Positions 1 to 6,243 of a stretch of DNA of 34,748 nucleotides are shown one piece after another. The number at the start of each line of letters is the position of its first letter. The stretch's first letter is position 1. The notes beneath the pieces were generated by a model. The model made no database searches, had not been told where the DNA came from, and worked only from the letters and a program-made list of their open reading frames with translations. The position numbers and the translations under genes were made by a program. Source of the stretch: Candidatus Zambryskibacteria bacterium RIFOXYC1_FULL_39_10 (lineage in GTDB: Bacteria > Patescibacteriota > Minisyncoccia > Phycocordibacterales > WO2-35-19); the NCBI GenBank assembly GCA_001824275.1, contig MHWW01000011.1:1-34748 (forward strand). The letters run 5' to 3'.

Positions 1-2
1 CC

Positions 3-443
3 CGCGACATCGACCTCTCTACTGACGAGCTTTCAATCAAAGGTAAGGGTGGTAAAGTGCGAGTAGTTTTCATTTCTGACTATGCCAAGAAGATTTTGAA
101 AGAATATTTAGCCAAAAGAAAAGATTTGGACGATGCCCTATTTATTCAAATCTCAAAAAATGGCAAATCGATGGAAAAAAGAGGTAAAGGCCTGTCTCTG
201 ACTCGCAGGTCAGTTGAAAGGATTGTCAAAGAATGCACCATCAAAGCCGGAATTTCCAAAAGAGTCACTCCCCACACCATGCGCCACCTTTTTGCTACCG
301 ACCTCCTCTCAAATGGCGCTGACCTCCGCTCCGTCCAAGCCCTTCTCGGCCATGCCAACATAGGCACTACCCAAATCTACACCCACGTCACCGACAAACA
401 CTTGCGTGATATTCATAAAAAGTTCCATAATAGGAAGACATGA
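3..443 (+). CDS. Tyrosine recombinase XerC/XerD family, C-terminal part (5' end outside window)
   Basis: This is the catalytic C-terminal part of a phage-integrase-type tyrosine recombinase. The frame is open to the left edge, so the ORF-track GTG start at 57 is internal: upstream codons read DIDLSTDELSIKGKGGK, a normal continuation. Visible catalytic elements are the beta-hairpin Lys (GKGGKVR), the HTMRH box (His and second Arg), LLGHA (third His) and the nucleophile Tyr in TQIYTHV. The first catalytic Arg and the N-terminal SAM-like domain lie outside the window. The family resolves chromosome dimers (Xer) or integrates mobile elements; the LGHA-x-I-x-TTQIYTHV ending is typical of housekeeping XerC/D. 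Its stop overlaps the xthA start (ATGA), so the two are probably cotranscribed. XerC versus XerD cannot be decided here. Confidence 0.93.
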   Translation, partial: RDIDLSTDELSIKGKGGKVRVVFISDYAKKILKEYLAKRKDLDDALFIQISKNGKSMEKRGKGLSLTRRSVERIVKECTIKAGISKRVTPHTMRHLFATDLLSNGADLRSVQALLGHANIGTTQIYTHVTDKHLRDIHKKFHNRKT

Positions 444-1297
444 AAATTATATCTTGGAATGTAAACGGATTGCGGGCGGTGCATAAGAAGGGGCTATTTT
501 TACCGATGATAGAGAAATACCAGCCAGATATTATTTGTTTACAAGAAATTAAATTAGGAAAAGATCCCGCCCGCCTCGCAAGCGAGAGCGTTGCGGGCGG
601 GCAAAACGAACTTGATTTGAAGGATTATGAAGAATATTGGAATCCAGCTGAAAAAGCCGGTTATAGTGGCACCGCGATTTTTGTAAAGAGAGATAAGAAT
701 TTGAAGGTATTGAGCACCCCTCTTGGCTTCCCTACTGAAATTATTAAAAAATACAAAATAGAGGGAGATACTTATGGTGATCCAAACAAAGAAGGCCGAG
801 TTTTAACAGTAGAATTTGATTCGCCAGCTGGCGAATTTTACCTAGTTACCGTCTACACTCCAAATTCCAAACAAGATTTGAGCCGTTTAAAACTTCGTCA
901 TGAAAAATGGGATAAAGCTTTTTTGGAATATATGAAATTACTTGAAAAATCGAAGCCGGTGATCTTTTGTGGAGATTTGAATGTTGCTCATACCGAAGAT
1001 GATTTGGCCAATCCCAAACAAAATAAGGGTGAACACGGATTTACAGATGAAGAACGTGAAGGTATAGACAATATAATCAAAGCTGGATTTATCGACACAT
1101 TCCGTCATTTTACCAAAGGCAACGGCCATTATACTTGGTGGACTCATTGGGCAAACGCAAGAGAGAGAAATGTGGGCTGGAGGATTGATTACTTTTTTGT
1201 AAATAAAGAATTTTTGCCTAAAATCAAAACATCAAGCATTTTGCCGGATGTTTTGGGATCGGACCACTGCCCTATTTCTTTAGAAATCAAAAATTAG
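440..1297 (+). CDS. xthA: Exodeoxyribonuclease III (AP endonuclease family)
   Basis: A 285-residue exonuclease III / AP endonuclease that cuts the backbone 5' to abasic sites in base excision repair. It shows the family motifs in order: MKIISWNVNGLRA (metal-binding Asn), CLQEIK (metal Glu), GYSGTAIF, the VYTPNS strand, CGDLNVAH (catalytic Asp and Asn), the GFIDTFR segment, WRIDYFF and the C-terminal GSDHCPI (catalytic His). The ATG overlaps the xer stop by ATGA, indicating translational coupling. Two palindromic stretches lie in frame in loop regions: codons PARLASESVAGG after the QEIK motif and DSPAGEF before the VYTPNS strand. Both lengthen loops relative to the usual family sequence while leaving catalytic motifs intact. 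The stop lies 3 bp from the convergent DUF378 gene, with no obvious terminator between them. Confidence 0.96.
   Translation: MKIISWNVNGLRAVHKKGLFLPMIEKYQPDIICLQEIKLGKDPARLASESVAGGQNELDLKDYEEYWNPAEKAGYSGTAIFVKRDKNLKVLSTPLGFPTEIIKKYKIEGDTYGDPNKEGRVLTVEFDSPAGEFYLVTVYTPNSKQDLSRLKLRHEKWDKAFLEYMKLLEKSKPVIFCGDLNVAHTEDDLANPKQNKGEHGFTDEEREGIDNIIKAGFIDTFRHFTKGNGHYTWWTHWANARERNVGWRIDYFFVNKEFLPKIKTSSILPDVLGSDHCPISLEIKN
566..601. repeat. In-frame GC-rich palindromic element, copy 1 (inside xthA)
   Basis: Thirty-six bases forming an outer stem CCCGCCCGC/GCGGGCGGG and an inner stem CTCGC-AA-GCGAG, separated on the 3' side by AGCGTT. It covers exactly 12 codons of xthA (PARLASESVAGG). A near-identical copy lies in ksgA at 13002-13039; the right halves, GCGAGAGCGTTGCGGGCGGG, are identical and read in the same frame in both genes. 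The GC content contrasts sharply with the AT-rich host gene. Confidence 0.85.
820..835. repeat. 16-bp perfect palindrome inside xthA
   Basis: TTCGCCAGCTGGCGAA is a perfect palindrome coding for part of DSPAGEF. It falls between two strands of the exonuclease III fold where homologues usually have a shorter turn, so it may be a small inserted palindrome. This last point is inference. Confidence 0.55.
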
Positions 1298-1300
1298 AGC

Positions 1301-1528
1301 TTACATTGGCTGATTAGGAGTTTTGGGAGCACACATACCCTCGCAGCATTTGCAGTTTTTACCATGAGTGAACAATTCCGCTAAAGCGGAAATACCGATC
1401 AAAGCATAAACTGCCGTAGCCAAACCAGCTGGCATATAATTGCCCATGCCCCAACCTAACACTTCTAAACCCCAATTCAAAGCACCAACAACGACAAGAA
1501 TCCAAACCACCACATGAAGTCCCTTCAT
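1301..1528 (-). CDS. DUF378 family small membrane protein
   Basis: A 75-residue membrane protein with the DUF378 signature WILVVVGALNWGL near the N-terminus and a second hydrophobic segment (ATAVYALIGISALAELF). DUF378 proteins are two-helix membrane proteins of unknown function. After the second helix is a cysteine-rich tail (KNCKCCEGMCAP), unusual for the family and possibly metal-binding or redox-active. A 16-nt hairpin TTCCGCT-AA-AGCGGAA at 1376-1391 falls in the second helix (ISALAEL). The start is the ATG before MKGLHVV; no clear Shine-Dalgarno precedes it. A TATAAT box lies at 1558-1563 on this strand without a convincing -35. Confidence 0.8.
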   Translation of the reverse strand: MKGLHVVVWILVVVGALNWGLEVLGWGMGNYMPAGLATAVYALIGISALAELFTHGKNCKCCEGMCAPKTPNQPM

Positions 1529-1586
1529 TTTTATTTTAAATTACTTTTAATGTATTTATTATAGCAAATTTTTATTTATTTTTTTC

Positions 1587-1631
1587 TCTCCCCTCTCCTG
1601 CATCTAGGAGAGGGGCTGGGGGTGAGGTTTT
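1587..1631. repeat. C/G-tract hairpin repeat (shared with 25609-25665)
   Basis: CTCTCCTGCATCTAGGAGAG forms a long hairpin followed by GGGGGTGAGGTTTT. The first 28 nt (1587-1614) are identical to 25609-25636, and the GGGGTGAGGTTTT tail also recurs there. It sits between the DUF378 promoter region and the gene-poor stretch. Confidence 0.8.
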
Positions 1632-1642
1632 TGGCCATAACA

Positions 1643-1688
1643 AAACCACCAAGATGCGGTGGAGGATTTTCGCACGACATGGTGGTTT
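1643..1688. other. Long hairpin in gene-poor stretch 1529-2016
   Basis: AAACCACCA at 1643-1651 pairs perfectly with TGGTGGTTT at 1680-1688; an inner TGCG/CGCA pair nests inside. Read on the minus strand it ends in a T-run, like an intrinsic terminator. No convincing gene occupies 1529-2016. On the plus strand, two short open frames around 1679-1798 (MVVCKLTGQRAIP... and ...GPGMKGRFRQEAHS) could be the frameshifted remains of a gene, but I do not recognise them. Confidence 0.45.
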
Positions 1689-1862
1689 GTAAACTAACGG
1701 GACAAAGAGCAATCCCAGCCCTAGTCTTGTATCCAAAAGATTAGCTACAAAATTAGGGCCAGGAATGAAAGGTAGATTTCGTCAAGAAGCGCATTCATAA
1801 GAAATCGTATGATATTCCATTTTTAAAATTAAAAATAGTGAGAATATATATAACCTATTCTT

Positions 1863-1937
1863 ATGTCTGACCAAATCATCTTTCAATCCGATGCATCGGA
1901 TTACAAAGAACAAATGCTAATGAATATGTTCGATTAA
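1863..1937 (+). CDS. Possible 24-residue ORF containing an 18-bp palindrome
   Basis: ATG to TAA encodes MSDQIIFQSDASDYKEQMLM and four more residues. A perfect palindrome AATCCGATGCATCGGATT (1885-1902) codes its QSDASD portion. A TATATA sequence lies shortly upstream. It may be a gene remnant or chance; nothing in it identifies a family. Confidence 0.2.
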   Translation: MSDQIIFQSDASDYKEQMLMNMFD

Positions 1938-2016
1938 AAAATATTAGCTGTCTGATATAGATTTTATGTCTTTTAAAAACAATGTAAAGGACAAAAAGTG
2001 GATAACTCCCCTAGTT

Positions 2017-3525
2017 TTATTGGACAAAATGTTTTCCTCTAATTTTTTTAATCATTTTTTCCTCTTCTTTATCCTTTTTTTTCTTACCACTCTCCCCTAG
2101 TTCCTTCAATTCTTTATCAGACATTTTTGATAATTCAATTGTCCTTTTATTTAAATATTCCTCGGTGTTCAGATTTGGATCCTCCAAAACCTCTTCCATC
2201 AAGGCATTTAATATTTGACCGATCATAGGCCCAGGCGAAATATCAAGAAGGCTCATAATCCCCTTCCCATCAATTTTAAGCATCCCAACAGATATCGGGT
2301 CTCGCATCACCTCTTCAATCATTGATTGATACTTTCTTAACCTATACGGACTTTCTTTGGGGCGCCCTGTACCAATACGGTCGCACATGCGCATATCTAT
2401 TAAATCCCAGACATTTTCCTTGCCAACATTGGCTATGAGTCGTCTGACGGCTGAATGTGTAATTTGCTCAGTGTCTGAGAAAAACATATGCCAACGCACC
2501 AAATTAGTGACCTTATCTATTGTTTCACGTGAAAACTTCAGTCTTTCAAGTATTTTTTTGGTTACATGTGAACCCACCACTTCATGGCCATAAAAAGTCC
2601 ACATTTTGGTCTCATCTGACCATCTTCTGGTTCTTGGCTTAGCTATATCGTGTAATAGAGCTGAAAGTCTCACATGTAACGGATAATTCTTGTCTGCTGA
2701 GTGCTGGACCGTTTTGAGTAGGTGGTTCCAGACATCATATGAATGAGCCTGATTTTGTTCCACGTCAAACGATTCTTCAAGTTCTGGAACAATATAATGC
2801 AAAAGACCCAATTTTCTTAATAAAAACAGGCCTCCACTTGGGTTTGGCGACATTATTATCTTTATAAATTCATCTTTTATCCTTTCGCTTGATACTTCTC
2901 CCAAAATTTCCCTATTTTCTAGTATTGATTTTTCGGTATCTGAGTCAAGAGGGAACCCGAGTTGCACATGAAACCGGACTGCCCTGAGTATCCTAAGCCC
3001 ATCTTCAAAAAATCTATCCTTTGGCTCTCCAACTGTTTTTATTACACCTCTTGCCAAATCTGCCACGCCCCCATACGGATCAACCATTTCTCCGGTTTCG
3101 GCATCATAAGCAATAGCGTTTATCGTGAAATCGCGCCTTTTTAAATCATCCAGTATACTTTTACTGAATTCCACCATGTCGGGCCTTCTATGGTCAGAAT
3201 ATGAGCTTTCAATGCGGTATGGAGTCACTTCTATTATGTCTAGAGAATGGTCTCCATCAGCCTCATCGGCTGATCCGCCGGGGAGGCGGACAACTCCCAC
3301 AGTACCAAAATCATTCTCGTAGAAAGTCTTGGGGAATAGAGGGATTATCTGTTCAGGAAGGGCATTGGTGGTTATATCCCAATCTTTGGGTTTTCGCCCC
3401 ATAAATAAATCTCTGACACAGCCACCAACCAGGTACGCTTCAAAACCGGCATCCTTGAGCGCTTTGGTTACATGGGAAACTTCTTCCGGTATTTTGAATT
3501 TTTCTATTTTAGCTTTGTGAGACAT
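2017..3525 (-). CDS. cca: CCA tRNA nucleotidyltransferase with HD domain
   Basis: About 502 residues; adds or repairs the 3' CCA of tRNAs. The ORF-track start at 3726 is wrong because it reads through two tRNA genes. The ATG at 3525 (MSHKAKIEKF) is the sensible start, just after tRNA-Arg. Class II nucleotidyltransferase motifs appear in order: VGGCVRDLFMG, the metal-binding DWDITT, RRDFTINAIAYD, DGLRILRAVRF and SSERIKDE. A C-terminal HD phosphohydrolase domain follows (HLLKTVQHS, ALLHDIAKP), then a Lys/Glu-rich tail. An extra loop LPGGSADEADGDH after the FGTVGVV strand is encoded by two adjacent hairpins and looks inserted. The gene is probably cotranscribed with tRNA-Gly and tRNA-Arg; tRNA-Arg lacks an encoded CCA and so depends on this enzyme. 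Confidence 0.95.
   Translation of the reverse strand: MSHKAKIEKFKIPEEVSHVTKALKDAGFEAYLVGGCVRDLFMGRKPKDWDITTNALPEQIIPLFPKTFYENDFGTVGVVRLPGGSADEADGDHSLDIIEVTPYRIESSYSDHRRPDMVEFSKSILDDLKRRDFTINAIAYDAETGEMVDPYGGVADLARGVIKTVGEPKDRFFEDGLRILRAVRFHVQLGFPLDSDTEKSILENREILGEVSSERIKDEFIKIIMSPNPSGGLFLLRKLGLLHYIVPELEESFDVEQNQAHSYDVWNHLLKTVQHSADKNYPLHVRLSALLHDIAKPRTRRWSDETKMWTFYGHEVVGSHVTKKILERLKFSRETIDKVTNLVRWHMFFSDTEQITHSAVRRLIANVGKENVWDLIDMRMCDRIGTGRPKESPYRLRKYQSMIEEVMRDPISVGMLKIDGKGIMSLLDISPGPMIGQILNALMEEVLEDPNLNTEEYLNKRTIELSKMSDKELKELGESGKKKKDKEEEKMIKKIRGKHFVQ
3257..3290. repeat. Paired hairpins inserted in cca coding sequence
   Basis: Two abutting stem-loops, TCAGCC-tcatc-GGCTGA and TCCGCC-gggga-GGCGGA, encode most of GGSADEADGDH in the CCA enzyme. 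Their GC content and in-frame loop position match the pattern of the palindromic inserts in xthA and ksgA, although the sequence differs. Confidence 0.6.
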
Positions 3526-3535
3526 GACAATATAG

Positions 3536-3608
3536 TGCGCCCGGCAAGAGTCGAACTCGCAACCTTTTGGTTCGAAGCCAAACGCTCTATCCATTGAGCT
3601 ACGGGCGC
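3536..3608 (-). tRNA. tRNA-Arg(UCG)
   Basis: Complete cloverleaf on the minus strand: acceptor GCGCCCG/CGGGCGC with discriminator A, D arm GCTC...GAGC, anticodon stem TTTGG/CCAAA with loop CTTCGAA (anticodon TCG), and T loop TTCGACT. No CCA is encoded. It lies between tRNA-Gly and cca on the same strand. Confidence 0.95.
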
Positions 3609-3685
3609 ATAGGGAAATAATAACACAAAAGGAGAAAATTTGGTGCTTGCACCGCGAAGCTCCCGAAAATGCAAAAGCGGAGTGG

Positions 3686-3756
3686 TGCGGCCAGGGAGAA
3701 TCGAACTCCCATCTCATCCTTGGCAAGGACGTGTCATACCATTAAACTATGGCCGC
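3686..3756 (-). tRNA. tRNA-Gly(GCC)
   Basis: Cloverleaf with acceptor GCGGCCA/TGGCCGC, discriminator A, anticodon loop TTGCCAA (anticodon GCC) and T arm GGGAGTTCGATTCTCC. The bases after the discriminator read CCA (3683-3685), so the tail is genome-encoded or matches by chance. First gene of the tRNA-Gly/tRNA-Arg/cca unit. Confidence 0.94.
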
Positions 3757-3765
3757 AATGTTAAT

Positions 3766-3793
3766 AATTTAGCACAAAAATAATTTTTTACAA
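3766..3793 (-). promoter_or_regulatory. Promoter of the tRNA-Gly/tRNA-Arg/cca unit
   Basis: On the minus strand: -35 TTGTAA, 16-bp spacer ending in TGC (extended -10), -10 TAAATT. The -10 ends 9 nt before the first base of tRNA-Gly. Confidence 0.55.
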
Positions 3794-3877
3794 AACAGAA
3801 AAACAGATATTTCATTTTTGTGTTTTGAATATAAAATTTGTCCTAAAAATGTTAAAATGTCTTTGTGGTGTAGTTGG

Positions 3878-3926
3878 CCTTAGTTTTCAACAAAACTGGG
3901 GATAACTAAGGGGACAGTGTGTATAA
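3878..3926. other. Inverted repeat and DnaA-box-like sites upstream of yraN
   Basis: CCTTAGTT (3878-3885) pairs with AACTAAGG (3904-3911). On the minus strand, 3897-3905 reads TTATCCCCA (one mismatch to a DnaA box) and 3918-3926 reads TTATACACA (fits TTATNCACA). Two such sites 21 bp apart may be chance in AT-rich DNA; the origin itself appears to be at dnaA. A TATAAT lies nearer to yraN, without a good -35. Confidence 0.3.
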
Positions 3927-3998
3927 GTCAAGGTCATTAAAAATATAATATGGCTCAAAATAAGGATTTTTGAAAAGTCAAAGACTTTTTAAGTTTTT

Positions 3999-4391
3999 AT
4001 GGCAAAACATAATGAAACTGGTGAAATAGGGGAGGGTATCGCAACAAATTACCTTACAAAAAAAGGCTACGATTTGATTTGTCGAAATTACAGGAGGAAG
4101 TGGGGTGAAATAGATATAATAATGGAAAAAGACAAAGTCCTTCATTTCGTAGAGGTAAAGACCGTTAGTCGTAGAAGCTACGGGGGGAGATTTGAGCAAG
4201 AGATAAACAATTACCGGCCAGAGGACAATATGCACCCCTGGAAGCTTAAAAGGCTCCAGAGGGCAGTCCAAACCTACTTGCTGGAGAAATATAAGTCAGA
4301 CCCAATTTGGCAATTTGATTTGGCTTGTGTTTTCCTCGATCAGGAGAGGCGAGTAGCCAAAGTTAGATTTATGGAAAATATAATTTTGTGA
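3999..4391 (+). CDS. yraN: YraN / UPF0102 family nuclease-like protein
   Basis: A 130-residue UPF0102 protein with a restriction-endonuclease-like fold. Family features visible: GEIGEGIATNYLTKKGY at the N-terminus, the Asp-bearing WGEIDIIM strand, the FVEVKT motif (E-x-K active-site signature), and a C-terminal RRVAKVRFMEN segment. The function is not firmly established; a role in DNA processing or Holliday-junction handling has been proposed for family members. It includes a somewhat longer middle segment (EQEINNYRPEDNMHPW) before the KLKRLQRA helix. It stands alone, downstream of a 240-bp non-coding stretch and upstream of tRNA-Pro. Confidence 0.9.
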   Translation: MAKHNETGEIGEGIATNYLTKKGYDLICRNYRRKWGEIDIIMEKDKVLHFVEVKTVSRRSYGGRFEQEINNYRPEDNMHPWKLKRLQRAVQTYLLEKYKSDPIWQFDLACVFLDQERRVAKVRFMENIIL

Positions 4392-4404
4392 TAAGCTATA
4401 GTTC

Positions 4405-4453
4405 ATAACTCCCCCTGCCCTTTCTTATAATTAAGAGGGGGTGGAAAGGGAGA
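4405..4453. repeat. C/G-tract hairpin repeat after yraN
   Basis: ATAACTCCCCC begins a C-rich tract that pairs through CTTATAATTAAG with AGGGGGTGG and AAAGGGAG. It has the same plan and opening (ATAAC + C-tract) as the elements at 21826-21906 and 29962-30047. It probably serves as the yraN terminator. Confidence 0.6.
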
Positions 4454-4458
4454 GAAAC

Positions 4459-4529
4459 CGGAGTGTAGTATAGTGGTAGTATAAATGCTTTGGGAGCATT
4501 AGGTCCGAGTTCGATTCTCGGCACTCCGA
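4459..4529 (+). tRNA. tRNA-Pro(UGG)
   Basis: Acceptor CGGAGTG/CACTCCG with discriminator A, anticodon stem AATGC/GCATT around loop TTTGGGA (anticodon TGG), and T arm CCGAGTTCGATTCTCGG. No CCA encoded. The RNHCP gene starts 5 nt downstream. Confidence 0.95.
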
Positions 4530-4533
4530 AGAA

Positions 4534-4833
4534 ATGTCTTCAAAATTTAAACGCAAAATAGAGGATTTTGTCTGCGAGAAATGTGGGCTACAAGTAAAAG
4601 GCGATGGTTTTACCAATCATTGCCCTAAATGCCTGTATTCAAAACATGTTGATATTTTCCCTGGTGACCGCTCTGAAGATTGTGATGGCTTAATGGCGCC
4701 CATATCTGCTGAAGAAAATGGGGGAGAATGGTCTGTCATTCACAAATGCCAGAAGTGCCAAAAACTCCAAAAAAACAAAATCTCCAAAGAAGATGATTTT
4801 GATAAGGTGGTAGAAATCTCTCAAGGAAAATAA
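4534..4833 (+). CDS. RNHCP domain zinc-ribbon protein
   Basis: A 99-residue protein with three Cys pairs: CEKCG, CPKC and CQKCQ, plus a C-D pair in EDCDG. The central TNHCPKCLYSKHVD closely matches the motif that names the RNHCP family (R/T-N-H-C-P). RNHCP proteins are small predicted zinc-binding proteins of unknown role. The Cys arrangement suggests two zinc ribbons. It directly follows tRNA-Pro and may share its transcript; this is inference. The ATG at 4534 is the only sensible start. Confidence 0.82.
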   Translation: MSSKFKRKIEDFVCEKCGLQVKGDGFTNHCPKCLYSKHVDIFPGDRSEDCDGLMAPISAEENGGEWSVIHKCQKCQKLQKNKISKEDDFDKVVEISQGK

Positions 4834-4837
4834 AATA

Positions 4838-4872
4838 AGTCCGCCAAAGGTCTTACGACACAATGGCGGACT
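4838..4872. terminator. Hairpin between convergent genes
   Basis: AGTCCGCCA (4838-4846) pairs perfectly with TGGCGGACT (4864-4872) around a 17-nt loop. It sits between the RNHCP gene and the convergent orphan gene and probably ends both transcripts. Read on the minus strand it is followed by TTATTTTATTTT. Confidence 0.6.
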
Positions 4873-4895
4873 GGGGTTATAGGAATGTTCTGTGC

Positions 4896-6020
4896 TCAGA
4901 AAAGCCAGTTATAGAAGGACTTTAGAAGTTCCCCAGCCTTCCAAGGACCCAAAATAAGAACGGCGATCGCGATGTAAGTGCCGAGAATCCAGGCAAGAAC
5001 ATCCGAAAACTTCTTGGGCCACCACTGAGTTTTCTTGATATCGTCACTGTTCCAACCAATCAGATTGAACGGCTCCAAGAGGACCCCAGGAGAATACTTG
5101 TAAACAGAGATAATCTCTTCCTCCACGGTGGTCGTCTCGGCGATTTTGAGTTTAATCTGTTCCTCCATCGTAATTGTGCCGTCGACGATTTGGAGATGTG
5201 GCTTGAGCCAGTTTGGCACTGCTCCGAGAAACCCTTTGATACGAGCCGGCTTTTTTCCTTTGTATTTACCGACTAAATGCAACCTAGCATTGATGATGTG
5301 GTGTACATGTCGAACAAGGAAACGAGATCGTCTGACTTCCCCTTGTCTCGCAGTCGTATGCGTATTGCGTTCGCCGAAAGGTTTGGATCCGTCGAAAGTG
5401 TGCGTTTCAGTGGTCTCTCCACTCAATATCTCCATTGAGGCTTTCTGATGAAAGTAATGATACCGGCAAACATCATCTGCCGTCCACTCAACAAGACCGA
5501 TAAATTCGGCCTCGACGAGTTCTTGAAGCCAGAAAGCGAAAACTCGAAGAAGTCGTTCAATGCCAAGACCGACTTCGGCTTTGAGTTCAGCCAGAAGCAC
5601 TGAAACTTCTTTGGAGGCCCGAATGTATGAGAGTTCCAGAATGGGGGCGTTGCCGATAGTGGGCATCTCTTTTTCAAGATTTTCCCAAATCTTATCGGTT
5701 TCCTCCTCTTGGTTTGTCTTAGCGCTCACAATCACCGAATATCGAACTGCCTGTTTTAGGCAATCACGAAATTCACCGTGACGATTTTTGAAAAGGTTCA
5801 GATCTTTGCCGTAGGCATTGAAGATCTGTTCCTTAGCTGGAACAGGACTGTCGACCAAAGCAAGAAGGGCTGACTCAGCCCTCAAACTTTCACCAATTTT
5901 CACCAATGAGGCAGGCAGTTCTTGAAAGAACCTCTCCTGTGGTCGTGATACTGTCCCATATTCTCTGCCTTTCAATTCCACGAACGTTTGATCCGATGGA
6001 ATCACAGTCGCTGTGGTCAT
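4896..6020 (-). CDS. Hypothetical protein with C-terminal membrane helix, GC-richer than neighbours
   Basis: A 374-residue protein I do not recognise. The N-terminal two thirds are soluble and mixed alpha/beta in appearance. A basic central region (TARQGEVRRSRFLVRHVHHIINARLHL, shown in part) and a KKPARIKGFLG patch precede a Glu-rich stretch. The C-terminus carries one hydrophobic helix (WILGTYIAIAVLILGPW), suggesting a tail-anchored protein. Base composition is visibly higher in GC than its neighbours. Unlike most genes here it has a clear Shine-Dalgarno (GGAGA, 7 nt before ATG) and a strong promoter with a long leader, all consistent with recent acquisition. It lies alone between convergent RNHCP and the divergent antitoxin gene. 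A shadow ORF on the other strand (5128-5448) is not supported. Confidence 0.75.
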   Translation of the reverse strand: MTTATVIPSDQTFVELKGREYGTVSRPQERFFQELPASLVKIGESLRAESALLALVDSPVPAKEQIFNAYGKDLNLFKNRHGEFRDCLKQAVRYSVIVSAKTNQEEETDKIWENLEKEMPTIGNAPILELSYIRASKEVSVLLAELKAEVGLGIERLLRVFAFWLQELVEAEFIGLVEWTADDVCRYHYFHQKASMEILSGETTETHTFDGSKPFGERNTHTTARQGEVRRSRFLVRHVHHIINARLHLVGKYKGKKPARIKGFLGAVPNWLKPHLQIVDGTITMEEQIKLKIAETTTVEEEIISVYKYSPGVLLEPFNLIGWNSDDIKKTQWWPKKFSDVLAWILGTYIAIAVLILGPWKAGELLKSFYNWLF

Positions 6021-6066
6021 ATTTAGTCTCCTATAATGAACTTGGACCTAAGTCCGTACTGGCCAT

Positions 6067-6095
6067 AAACTAACACCATGAATTTTATTTGTCAA
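6067..6095 (-). promoter_or_regulatory. Promoter of the 374-residue orphan gene
   Basis: Minus strand: perfect -35 TTGACA, 17-bp spacer ending TGT (extended -10), -10 TAGTTT. The predicted start leaves a leader of about 40 nt with a Shine-Dalgarno before the ATG. Confidence 0.6.
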
Positions 6096-6189
6096 TATCT
6101 CCGTAATGGTTCAATACCTTGGACGCAAGTAAGGTAGAATCGTCATATATGGCATACACAAAAATCAATAGAGACAGAGTTTAAAAAAC

Positions 6190-6228
6190 TTGACACAATA
6201 CACCAAAAGTATATACTTATTATATACT
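6190..6228 (+). promoter_or_regulatory. Antitoxin promoter with overlapping operator
   Basis: -35 TTGACA (6190-6195), 16-bp spacer, -10 TATACT (6212-6217). A perfect 12-bp palindrome AAGTATATACTT (6207-6218) covers the -10, and the 8-mer TATATACT recurs 11 bp later (6221-6228), about one helical turn. This is the layout expected for autorepression by a ribbon-helix-helix antitoxin. Confidence 0.65.
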
Positions 6229-6243
6229 AGCTAATTTAATATT

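Noticed and set aside
1679-1798. Two overlapping short frames that could be a frameshifted gene
   Set aside because: Too short and unrecognised; mentioned only in the description of the gene-poor stretch.
3526-3726. N-terminal extension of the cca ORF
   Set aside because: It reads through two complete tRNA genes; the ATG at 3525 starts a canonical enzyme.
3897-3926. Two DnaA-box-like sites as a possible second origin
   Set aside because: Two near-matches are expected by chance in AT-rich DNA, and the gene context for oriC is at dnaA.
5128-5448. ORF of 106 residues on the plus strand opposite the 374-residue gene
   Set aside because: Cys- and Arg-rich composition with no recognisable pattern; the opposite strand has a promoter, Shine-Dalgarno and a continuous long frame.
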